NCBI GenBank assembly: GCA_025716815.1
Contig: JAIXMN010000021.1
Coordinates: forward strand, 434,001 to 498,000
From: Dichotomocladium elegans
Taxonomy: Eukaryota; Mucoromycota; Mucoromycetes; Mucorales; Lichtheimiaceae
Length of the DNA: 64,000 nucleotides
Direction: 5' to 3'
This document shows positions 43,509-53,611 of the stretch, in pieces. Both the position numbers and the translations under genes were made by a program. Each line of letters begins with the position of its first letter. Positions within the stretch are counted from its first letter, which is position 1. Under the pieces are notes generated by a model that made no database searches, had not been told where the DNA came from, and saw nothing but the letters and a program-made list of their open reading frames with translations.

Positions 43509-43751
43509 TAGCGGTGAGAAAAGCAGTAAAGAGAAGAGAAACGGGGCATGCATAACAGATATGCTTTTTTAGTATCGGTGGACATACATACGCCCTTTTT
43601 TTTTCCCAGGTGCAGATCCTGTTTCTATCGGATAGTGTTTTCGTTTGGATAGTGAAAGGATGGCCAAGATCCTCGTATTGTTCAGGAGAGATCAATAACC
43701 ACTAGTTCCCTTTCTCCCGTCTCGTTTTCTTCTTTCTTCGCACACCCGTAC

Positions 43752-44383
43752 ATGATGAACCACATCAAGACCCTCCACTGGCTACAATGGATACACGTCG
43801 GCAACACAGTCCTATGCGTCCTTACGGCTCTGCTGCTCATTGATGTGGCCAAGCACGTTCGGTCATTCATCTCGAACGGGTCTCAGCTGTCAGGTTTTGG
43901 TATGCATCACATACATTCTCTTTCCCGCCTCCATCAAAAGTAACGTACGTTGCACGAGTAGGAAACTACAGTACATTCGCCTATCCTGCCACCTACGTCT
44001 ACATGTTCATCCCGGTCATTTGTTCGTCCATCTTGGGTGCCATCCTCGCATGTGACCCCAGCCCGTCCTTCAAAGCATGGAAGCCATCAAAGACGCTCAT
44101 CTCTACCATTGGCTCTCTGGCTTTCAGTCTGGTCTTCGCAGCCCTGCTGCCTACCATTCCCGGAGCTGACATCATCACCGCGCCAAATACAGCACTGGCC
44201 TGTACCTGGACCAACTACATGGAGTGGCGCACCATTTTCAACAATCCCGAGATATATCCCTGGGTACTCGACATGGATGTCGCATGTGAACGGTCACGCG
44301 CCGCCGCCGCCATATGTTGGATAGCCGCTCTTGGGTGGGTATGTGTATTGTACGTATACGTTCGCCGACGTCGCTGCCCATGA
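43752..44383 (+). CDS. Four-TM membrane protein, MARVEL-like topology, unrecognised
   Basis: Start MMNHIKTLHWLQWIHVGNTV. The first exon ends after SQLSGF-G. An intron (GTATGC to AAAAG) is removed, and the frame continues VTYVARVGNYSTFAYPATYV. Four hydrophobic stretches are visible: VLCVLTALLLIDVA, YVYMFIPVICSSILGAILA, LISTIGSLAFSLVFAALLP and ICWIAALGWVCVLYVYV. Between the third and fourth is a polar loop with two cysteines (LACTWTNYMEW, MDVACERSRA). The C-terminus is basic (RRRRCP). This layout is like fungal MARVEL-type membrane proteins, but no signature residues confirm it. It starts within about 250 bp of the Rab2 gene, divergently. Confidence 0.6.
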
Positions 44384-44672
44384 AAGGCCTCGATCGGAAG
44401 AAACAGCAGAAAGGAGTGAACCGGAAGTTGACGGGTGGGGAATTTCCGGGGAAGGTCGGCGACTCAAACATGAGAGCCAGCCAGAACGTATTGCCAGCCA
44501 ACGGTTGGCGGCGGTTGCGGAATGCCGGTCGTGAAAGAGTAATTCTCGGCAAGATAACAAGCAGAATAAATAACAAGAAAAAGAAGACGCATGGAAGAAC
44601 CTGCGTCCATGCCCTGTTTTTTTTCTTTTTTTTCTATGCCAATGTATTATTGCTGTTTATTGTCAGCCTACA

Positions 44673-45115
44673 TTAAAAGATAAAAGTGGCGCCACCAGAC
44701 TGTTCGAGCATATTAGCATAAAAGTTCCATGACCAACAAGGAAAGTAGCAGATCCCTCCTCCAAAACATACCTCGATTGCTTCCATTTCGATTTCACTCA
44801 TTGGCGCGCGGCGGTATCGTGCAGGCAGTTCGCTAAATTCAATGGCGCCCTTAGACGAGGCGTTTTTAGCCTTTGCGGCCGGTGCTGGAGGCACAGGACT
44901 AGCCTTGGCGACATGTTTTTCGAGGTTGGGGGGAGTCAATGGGTGAGGACCACTGTGAGGAGCAGCGTCTATGTTTGCGCATGCGCACAAAGAGCGATTT
45001 GAGCGGTTGTACGCTGAAGAATAAGCACCCACTTACCCTTCCACAGGTTGACTCTGGATCCAATGAACTGAATGAGGGGTTTATGGGCGGCGCGTCGAAT
45101 GAGAGTGGGTTGCAT
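44673..45115 (-). CDS. KGD4: Kgd4/MRPS36 subunit of 2-oxoglutarate dehydrogenase
   Basis: Small mitochondrial protein that recruits E3 (dihydrolipoamide dehydrogenase) to the 2-oxoglutarate dehydrogenase core; formerly called ribosomal protein S36/YMR31. Exon 1 from 45115 reads MQPTLIRRAAHKPLIQFIGS RVNLWK, a short presequence followed by the IKFPDR-like motif. Exon 2 starts DAAPHSGPHPLTPPNLEKH and carries an Ala/Pro/Lys linker, then FSELPARYRRAPMSEIEMEA IE. A 72-nt intron (44700-44771) is followed by a 27-nt last exon, SGGATFIF and stop. The LPxRYRR...S-x-E-E-M-E-x-I-x-x-GGA ending is the family hallmark. Without the last splice the ending would be destroyed. Confidence 0.9.
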
Positions 45116-45880
45116 GTTATGGAAATAAAGAAAAATAAAAAGGTGGAGTTAAAATATTTTATTTATTTTTTTCTTTTACTGAATTTTGCATGGTGTGTGC
45201 CTTTCTGTCCCAACCAGAGCACTGTTCAAATGAATACGCTTCGACCAAAGACGAGTAAAGTAGTACAGCGCTTTGCCAATCAGCAATCCTAAAACTCGGT
45301 GTATTCCTCGCTTGTCAGATATTATCACGAGTATAAATCGGTGGATTAACCAGTTTTAAGGGCACCTGAAAACAGCTCTTGACAGTTACGATATTTGGAT
45401 ATCCCAACAATTTATTATTTAGTATGTTTCGCAGGGAGCAAAGGAATCATAAGGATAGATCACGTGGATCTTACGGACTGGCCCAACGAGTTGTTGAGCG
45501 TTTCCGACAAGAGACATACACTATTTTCCAAGGTCAGAGCCCCACCCCTGCCAGTTCTGAAGTCGCAGGATCACAAAAATAAAATCACGTTTTGCCCAGA
45601 ATACGCATAATGTATAAATCAAATGTCACATGCATCCACAGAAAGAGGTCGTAAAACAAAAGCCTAGCTAATTCCTCTCTTTCCTTTTGAGTCTTTCTCT
45701 ATACATTTTTACATTCTGAAATGAGCAACCTATTTTTCTACTACGACGGCGAAGGTCATGTTGTTGAGGAAGAAACGTACTCTTTGCAATCCGTTTGTTC
45801 TCGCATTGAATATATCCCGTAGTATATCTTGTAAAGATAACTCTGATCGCACTATCACGCACATTCCCTAGCGAAAGGAT
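45116..45880. other. Intergenic region with no supported gene
   Basis: Contains the KGD4 promoter on its left. A + strand open frame at 45379-45610 has no recognisable motif and is likely spurious or decayed. Confidence 0.35.
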
Positions 45881-45889
45881 AAGACATTC

Positions 45890-46330
45890 GGATGAAAGAA
45901 GCAGGAATCAAGCGCAGTTACACAGCGTACATTGACCAAGTCAAGGTCAGATTTTTTCAAGCTGATGTTTGAGAAAGCCTTGAGTGCATCAACTGCTAGG
46001 AATCCCATGTTCGTTCAGCCCAGCGATGGGCATTACAGTACGAGAAGGGCCCTGGTGGCTTCTTTAAGCAACCTACCGCAAGGAGTCGTTCACGTATTCT
46101 CTATGAAGAGCATAAGAGCGTTAGTTTAGAATGGATAATGCATCTATCCATGAGGCTGAGGATATCTCTAAATACATCGAGAGTCGAAGATATCGATGTG
46201 CTTGTCTTGCACCATCCTCACTTGAACTCAATCCGACTATGGAGTTCTGATCACTTGTCAAGAGCAAAGGAAAAGGCAATGGATTACCTTGCCCCATTCT
46301 GCAATCTTCTAATATTCCGGACCCTCTGTA
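45890..46330 (+). pseudogene. Second transposase relic, same family as the 30.8-kb copy
   Basis: From 46131 the + strand reads MDNASIHEAEDISKYIESRR, YRCACLAPSSLELNPTMEF and then a stop. MDNASIH carries the second catalytic aspartate of a Tc1/mariner-like DDE transposase; ELNP...E is the final glutamate region, with 35 residues between the two acidic residues. ISKYIESR is shared with the 30763 copy. Upstream, 45890-46130 has short frames (MKEAGIKRSYTAYIDQVKV) broken by stops. The gene is clearly dead. Confidence 0.75.
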
Positions 46331-47233
46331 GATAACGATGTCAGCCTAACTCAAGTGCCTCGAGAGGAAAGGATATGGGCTTTGGGTGGGACCGTGGTTT
46401 GGCTGCACCGGCACGGGTCTTCCACCATGGCTTCGCCGAGGTGCTTTTGTTGGTCTGCTTCTGCCGCTGGTGTTGTCGTTGGTCCGACGTTGTCCCTCCT
46501 CGTTCCTTCCTCTCTGTTCCGCCATTGTTAGCGCCATGACACACCTATACCTTCTGGGTAAGTTGAAAATAAGAAGGGGACTGGTGCTTTCTGTTGACTT
46601 GGGGGTATGTCTCCGGCCTTCTTTATGCATGCGACACATTTTATGCTTTTATGCGACACTGATTATATTTTTGAAAATAAAGCACCCGTAATGGCGGGGG
46701 ACGAGTCACGATTCTCCCCATTTAGGGATGCTCGCAACTCGCATTCCACTCCCGGCCTCTTTTTTGTTGTTGTTCTTCGCTCTCTCCCGTTCACTCTCTT
46801 TCATTCTGATCAGCTTGCCCTCCCCCCTATATCCTAATATTCTCTCTAAAATTAATACACCACCCCGATACGGTAGTTTTGTCGGTCGCTCTACATCGCG
46901 CTGTTTGTTTTCTGCCTTGTAGCAGTAAATGGACAATCCTTGAACGTCAGGTACAATAACATGATTGTCTTTCGTTTGCGCGCGGTAATTTTGCGTAGCT
47001 TATCTCCATAAAGTAGCCACACATTGAGCGATTTGTTAAACGTACGACTTCATCCTAAACAAAGGTATATCGTTACCTGAATTCCGTCGGGTGATGCATA
47101 CTTATGGTCTAGGTGTTTAGTTGCACGTTGCCTCTGTAAAATCAATACAATAAAGGACGGTGATGGTAAACAGCGCAAGACGGCATGACGTTAACCGAGA
47201 GACTAAAGACACAAAAAAAGTGTTGCATATTCG
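46331..47233. promoter_or_regulatory. Intergenic region upstream of the coiled-coil protein gene
   Basis: Pyrimidine-rich and AT-rich stretches. No ORF with a family motif on either strand. Confidence 0.4.
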
Positions 47234-48588
47234 ATGCAACGCTATAACCAGAATAATAGAAACACACCTCGACCAACACCGACGACACCGGGAGAAAATG
47301 GAATCAAGGTAAAATTGTCGACATGAGGTTGTTTGAGAAATAATGTTCCTTGAATAACCGAGAACTTGGAAGCCATCCGGGTCATATTCTACACCTCTTC
47401 GTACGTCTGCAAATAGACGGCCTATCTCAGTACCCCATCCAGTGCTCGATGATCATGAAAGCGAAAATCTTGCACGCGAGATCGATCGGGCTAGACAGGA
47501 TCTTCTCCGTTTTCGAAGCGAGATGGAAGGGCTTGCGAAGCAGATGGATGGGATGGCCATTGATCTGGTAAAACCCGACGCCGCCAGGGATGACAAACGT
47601 GGTTGTACTAAATGGATGCTTTTAGGAATCATCAAAAGACCGAGTGAGTACGTATATCGCAAAAGTGCCATGGATAAGCGCTATTCAGACAGTGCGTGAG
47701 TGCTCACAGGAACACATCCTTGAACAGTGGAAATAGAACACAATATTATGACGACCCAAGAAGTGAACGTGGACTTGCAGGTTCTCGTGGAGAATGCACT
47801 TCGGACCCAGAAAGAGTCGGACGGAAAGACAACGAATCTAATAAGGCATATGCACTCAAACCTGGCGAATGTAGGCTTTTAGTCCCACCGTTGAGAGACC
47901 ATTCCCGAAATAAACAATGTAACACGTATGCTTGTAGATTGCCTACGAAAACAGTCAACTCCAGGAGCGACTTGCATCGATAGAACTCCATCAGCAGAAG
48001 CATTACGGAACCGTCGTTGATGTCGGAGAGAAAATGCGGGAATATGCGCAAATGCTCGAGCAAGCACAGGGCACTCTTCAGGTATTCAGGAGCCCCCGAC
48101 CGACCGCGCCGCCCGCCCGGACCCGGGAAGATATTCTAAACGCACTCTCCCTCCATGATCGATTGAGTTCCCGAAGAGCAAGTGATGTGTCATCGGTCTA
48201 TATGACCGAAGACGAGGAAGTATCCGAAATCACCTTAGGAAGAAAACGGTCCGAGTCCACAATTTCCACCGCCGCCGTCACATCTCCCTCCCCGGCCTCT
48301 TCTGACCATGCTCGAGTAGGCAGTATTTCGCCAGACATTATAGAGCTCTATCGGCATCGCATCATACGTAGACGCCCCTCTTTACCAGGCAGCGGTGCGC
48401 CGACCATAATACATGATCCCTCCTCTCCCGAGGCAATCCCCGACAAGCGATTGCTCGAAACGCGAGTAAAATCACCTCAGCGCGGCTTACAAATATTGTT
48501 GAAGAGCCAAGGCGGTCAAGGACTTGGCTTATCATCATTAGCCACAGCCTCAAGAGGCACCTTTGTAGATAGATACCGTAACCCATGA
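47234..48588 (+). CDS. Coiled-coil protein with disordered Ser-rich tail, unrecognised
   Basis: I do not recognise the family. The proposed start at 47234 (MQRYNQNNRNTPRPTPTTPG) is joined across a short intron to SGSYSTPLRTSANRRPISVP. Next comes a helical, heptad-like stretch (ENLAREIDRARQDLLRFRSE, MEGLAKQMDGMAIDL), then IEHNIMTTQEVNVDLQVLVE, NALRTQKESDGKTTNLIRHM. After another intron the frame reads AYENSQLQERLASIELHQQK, VGEKMREYAQMLEQAQGTLQ. The C-terminal half is disordered and Ser/Arg-rich (DRLSSRRASDVSSVYMTEDE) and ends YRNP. The three coiled-coil segments suggest a cytoskeletal or polarity scaffold; that is inference. Confidence 0.6.
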
Positions 48589-48734
48589 TTCGTATAATAA
48601 TAGTAATAATAAATGATATGATTTTGCAGCATGGTGAGTTTGATTAAATAGTGACGGGTCTGTTGCAGCAGGGGGTTTATTGGAAGGCGGGGCAGTGGCG
48701 CCCCCCCCCCCAGCTAGAAAGACTTAACTTCGTC

Positions 48735-49074
48735 ATGCCTTCATACCTAACCGATTCGCGATTGAACGGCTACGAGGCTGCTTTTTGCGGTGCGACCGCT
48801 GGTGTCGTGACAAGGTGGGTATGCAAATCGACTTTTTCTTTATTTTTGACATTTGATAGCATGCCGACTAAAGCACCTGGGCTCTATGCAAAGATTTATC
48901 ACCGCCCCACTCGACGTTGTCAAGATTCGCATGCAGCTTCAATCGCACACATCACAAACGCCAAGCGATCCAGGCAAATACTCACGTATGATACCAGCCT
49001 TGAAGACAATTCTCAGAGAAGAAGGCGTCCGAGTAAGTTTAGTGTATTTCTCACACACTCACACACAGAGAGAG

Positions 49075-49106
<32 letters not shown>

Positions 49107-50115
49107 ATCAGGGTGCCCATTAAAAAAATCTCTTGCTTGGGAAATTAGGGTTTATATAAAGGTAACCTGGCAGCCGAGTACCTGTATCTTCTTTACAGCG
49201 CAGTTGAATTTTATGCATACCGAGAATTGGAATCTTTGATTGAAACGATGGTATCTATGTGTAATGACCGGAATCGGGACGATACTCAACAGAAAGGGAG
49301 ATAGGATCTGGACTCGCGGTTGCCGAGGTCGGCGAAAACATTTATTAGCGGGATGCTGGCAGGTAGCATAGCGACCGGAACCACGTACCCTTTTGATCTC
49401 CTTCGCACCCGGTTCGCAATGCAAGGGTCAAACAAGGTTATTCTTATCTTTTTTGAGGGGCGGGGAGAGAGTACAGATGCACAAGATAATAACTCGCTCG
49501 CTCTCTCGTGTCAAATAACACAGCATTATACAGGCATTGTCCAAGCTATTCAGCTGATTTATCGGACGGAGGGCATGCGAGGGTTCTATTGGGGTATCTC
49601 TCCAGCCGTCGTACAAATCATGCCGTACATGGGCCTTGTATTTGCCACGTATGACGGGATCGCAGTTGCACTTCAAAAAGCGAGGGTAAATCCTCAAGCA
49701 AAAGAGGAGGAGACAACCACTGGCGAGGGGAATAGATACACTGATACAGATGGGCCTATCAATTTTGTAGGAGAATCATATCCTGCCAGAAACACATAAA
49801 CCTCTTCACGATATGTTGAGCGGAGCGCTCTCTGGCGTCATTTCGAAGACTGCGGTATATCCAATGGACGTAGTGAGAAAACGGCTTCAAGTACAAGGGC
49901 CGTACCGTAAGAATTACGTAGTCGAGTCCATACCAGAGTACGCAAGCCAGTCGTGGATCCAATGCATAAAGACGATTGTCGAGCAAGAGGGCGTCCGCAG
50001 CCTATACAGAGGTTTGGGTGTGTCGCTCGTCAAGGTAGCTCCGGCTATTTCGCTCACGTTCTTTGTATATGAAAAAACAAAGAATGGCCTGCTGTCGTTA
50101 AAATCATCCTCGTAG
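48735..50115 (+). CDS. TPC1: Mitochondrial thiamine pyrophosphate carrier
   Basis: Mitochondrial carrier family (SLC25A19/Tpc1) that imports thiamine pyrophosphate into the matrix. Three repeats are visible: NGYEAAFCGATAGVVTR joined to FITAPLDVVKIRMQLQSHTS; KTFISGMLAGSIATGTTYPF with DLLRTRFAMQGSNK; and HDMLSGALSGVISKTAVYPM with DVVRKRLQVQGP. Each carries the P-x-D/E-x-V/L-x-x-R/K signature. Between the first and second repeats, the stretch YKGNLAAEYLYLLYSAVEFY resembles the Tpc family. Introns follow VVTR, EEGVR, ETM, GSNK and QKAR, all phase-consistent. One contains a (GA)n repeat at about 49075-49105. The end is TFFVYEKTKNGLLSLKSSS and stop. Substrate is inferred from family resemblance. 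Confidence 0.9.
49075..49106. repeat. (GA)n microsatellite in TPC1 intron
   Basis: GA-rich run preceded by an ACACAC stretch within the intron between ...REEGVR and GLYKGNLAAE. Confidence 0.85.
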
Positions 50116-50314
50116 ACTATAATAAAATGGATCACTTCGATCCTTTCTTTGCATATCGGGTCCATTATGTATATGAAGAAGGCAGGGAAACGCGTGATAA
50201 TAAGCGCAAGGATGGGCCTGCTCGGATTGCTGCGGGAATAATTCAACCCGCATTTTTTATCAAGTCAGCTGAGGGTGGTGGGATGAGCAGCCCTTGACGA
50301 TCTTTTTGGCTAAT

Positions 50315-51273
50315 GACGCGCAAATTACTCGAGCCAATGTCTGCCCTGGGATGGACAGCCACGACTCTGGTGGCTTTATTGACGGGATTCCTCATCGGCC
50401 AAAAGTTGGCGGCGCAAAAGGTAGTGGATAAACAAACCCATTGTTCACCAACCCCAGTCGGTCACGATTGAGGTGTACAACCAACAAATGTTAATTGCGT
50501 CCGTGTGCTTCTAAAAGATCCAGAAGATCCAATGTGAATCAGTCTCAGACTCGGAAAGCGAAGACTCTGACCTCGATGATCTACCTGCTGGGAAGCTGGA
50601 TGTGGACCAATATGACAATTTTAAAATGGCAGGTTCTATTGGCGAAAACGATTCTTTTTTAGCAAGCGCTGACCCCCCTATCCAAAATAAAAAAAGGTGC
50701 TTGTGGTCCGCACTGACCTTGGAATGACAAAGGGAAAAATAGCAGCTCAGGTAAGAAAAATGACATGTACGCAAAGGAACAAGTTAAAAAGAAGTTTTTT
50801 TTTCTAGTGTGGACATGCTACGCTTGCGTGCTACAAGTCTGTCTCGAAATCCAATCCAGAGGTATAAAAAAAACAGAGAAAGCATGTATGCGCAGACTGC
50901 TGATATATCCCGGGTCTGCCTGACAGGTTCTGCGGGCGTGGGAGCGCAGCGGGCAGGCAAAAGTGGCGCTCAAGTGCGATAGCGAGGAAAAGATGCAAGT
51001 GAAAACACATTTATCAACCTATTCGTAGGATAAGACTGACATGGCATATATACTTAGGCTCGATCTTCAGGCGATTGCTTTGAGTATGAACTTGACAGCT
51101 CAGAGTATATGCGATGCTGGTCGCACGCAAATCGCGGCCGGCTCGCGGACGGTCTTGGGTATCGGTCCTGGTAAGGTTGAGGTGGCCACGCTCATAAGGA
51201 CATGTGCTTAAGGCGTTTGCTAGGTCCTGTCGAGCTGATTGACCAAGTCACTGGTCATCTGAAGCTTCTGTGA
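50315..51273 (+). CDS. PTH2: Peptidyl-tRNA hydrolase 2
   Basis: Releases peptides from peptidyl-tRNA dropped by ribosomes. Pth2/Bit1 is anchored to mitochondria by an N-terminal helix in eukaryotes. The start MTRKLLEP or [20 protein letters not shown] encodes that membrane helix. A serine/acidic linker follows ([20 protein letters not shown]). The catalytic core is [90 protein letters not shown] and the end [16 protein letters not shown]. The T-K-G-K-x-x-A-Q-C-x-H-A signature and the [11 protein letters not shown] motif are intact. The exons are small and separated by at least six introns. Confidence 0.93.
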
Positions 51274-53611
51274 TGTAGTTTAGCCGATACATGTTTTTCT
51301 TTTCAAATGCAATAAACTTTGAAAGCTGCTTTCAGATGCATGGAAGGTTTGACTACTTTGCTGATACATAGACACAAAGCGATCGTGGCCTACAATCCTA
51401 TATACGTTGCGCACACGTTGTCGGGTGTCGCCGACGAAAAGCGCTCCGTACAATGTACTTCTACCGTCGACATTGCTGATTTCAGTTTTTGTGAAAAAGT
51501 AAGTCATCGATAATGGGCTGAATTCAAGCTATTAGGATGATATTACGTAGCTTTCCGTTAGCAATTCCTGGTGCCTCCGATCAGGTATCCAACTTAGACA
51601 GTCAATCCGATTGTTGGTCCGAAGGAGCTTTCTTTTTTCTCCCAGTTCCTAAGGTAGTCTCTGCATAGCCTGCGAGAAAGTACGTAAGCCTTCTCCATCC
51701 GGCGAAATGAACGCGATAAACACCTCTTTTTCATGGAGAAGCAGACAACCGTAAATGATCGTATTGACATCTGTTGGAAGCGGTTAAACATCGTGGCGAA
51801 TGATCCGGTCCGCCGTGACCTGGAAAACAATCCATTGATGGTTTCCAATGATCCTCTTTTATGTTTAGATGCTTTAGCTCAGCACCCCTTTGAAGAAACC
51901 CGATTGTTGCCTAATGATCCATTTTGATTTCGAAACAAAGCTTGGGTCCTCACGCTGCCGTCCTCATTAATATCTAATTAGCTGTCAATGGAATTTTTTC
52001 GCTCAATTGGCTTCAAAATAGAAGAGGAAAACGAAAGTGCTCACTTTCGAAAGGAATTGTCAGATAAGTCTGGTGGCACTTATCTGACCGCTGATCGTCC
52101 TTCGACGGAGTGATCGACACGATTTGTTCAGAAACTCAACTTTTGAGGATTCCCTGTGCGACGGCTGCAACAAGCAATAAGCTCAATTGTATCACGTCCG
52201 CCTATCACATGATCCTTCCGGTTAGACGTAGTCAGTAGATAGACACCGGTGTGTTTGCGTTCGCCTGGATACGTACGCCTGCAGCCCTGTTTCCTTTTAT
52301 GAGACTCATTGTATTCTAATATCTTCTCATGAGCTACTGAACAACAACTCGTCAATAACGTGTCTTTTTATCCCTTGCATTGATGATTCCCATCGAGTCC
52401 GCGGCAAAAGATTTTTGGAAACAAAATTAACGAAATAACTACTGTATGCATTATCTATGGCCATATGCTATACCTGAATTTTTAGCTCTATCTTTCTTAC
52501 TTGGGGATGTTTGGATTGGAAGCGGAGGACAGTGCGCTCTGCTAAGTGTGTACGCGTTTTTCCTTGAACGTTTTCGTCCTCACGATTCTCAGATGTCAAA
52601 AATACAGAGCCGGAATGTGTCGTTCCTCCAAAACGTTCTTTCTTGCGGTCATGGACCCTTTGTGTGCAACGTCATCGATAAGGAAAAACATTCGCAAAAC
52701 CACAAAACTATCTCAATGTCGCAGTGTTAAAATACAAATTTCCTGGCACGCAGAACATCTCGGAGCTGTGCTATGACATCGTCTGGCATGGCACCTGCGG
52801 AGGCAAGCAGACGTCAGGCAGAATGCTAAGCATCGTTGCTGTCGACTAGATACCCCTGGATGTGGCACTAGCTCAGGCGGAGCAGCCGTTCTACCCCCCA
52901 CACACAAACACGAGAGCCAGTATCCAATGATGTCAAGTTATTCCAGAAATCTTGTGTAATCCTCAACGGCAATAGAAGGACGAAGAATTTTTCTTGTTCT
53001 GAGTAATAAAGGCATGGACTCAATTCAGGAGGCGGACTACAAATAAACAATGTTCATGAGAGCAATAATATTAAGTCTAATGATGCTATTCCGAATGAGT
53101 CGCAATGTTTGTCGGACAGCTCTCTTTCCGTCTACTTTGCCAAACAACGCACGCTTTCCCTAGCAGCTTGCGGAGACAGGTTGATGTTGAAAGCAGAACC
53201 CTGCACCCCGGCCACCTCAAAGTACGCCAAGAACTTTCGCGATCTTATCTGTGCTACCTTCTTAATCAGGATAAAACGGGGTCCAGAAAGGGGAAGACAC
53301 GATCGGGTGTGACACGGTCGTTCGAAAGAGGATAATGGCCATCCTTTGCCACGCAAAAAAAGCGTCAACATTGGCGGGCCGCCATTGGCTAACAAAATCA
53401 TGCCATTTGAACGAGCTCCCCCCCCCCCAACTCTAACCCGACCGGCACGCTCGACCGCCATTGTTGCTGACATTCCTTCAACCGTGATCAAGCCGCGCTC
53501 CGTGCTTTTATAAACCGCTGTCAGGTCGGGTAAAAGCTTTTCTTTTTTTTTGCAATCCCTTTCCTTTTGTCTTCGTTTGATCATCATCCCCCCTCCTATA
53601 CCACCACCACC
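51274..53611. other. Gene-poor interval
   Basis: About 2.3 kb without a convincing gene. A + strand open frame at 51733-51927 (MEKQTTVNDRIDICWKRLNI) and a downstream frame at about 51988-52113 (SMEFFRSIGFKIEEENESAH) look protein-like and lie in order, but no GT donor joins them. They could be pieces of a small gene with unseen splicing or a decayed one. Further right I see nothing until the leader of the oxidoreductase fusion gene. Confidence 0.35.

Noticed and set aside
53132..53587. A 151-codon - strand open frame left of the oxidoreductase fusion
   Set aside because: Low-complexity runs and no recognisable motif; it overlaps the expected leader and promoter of the + strand gene.
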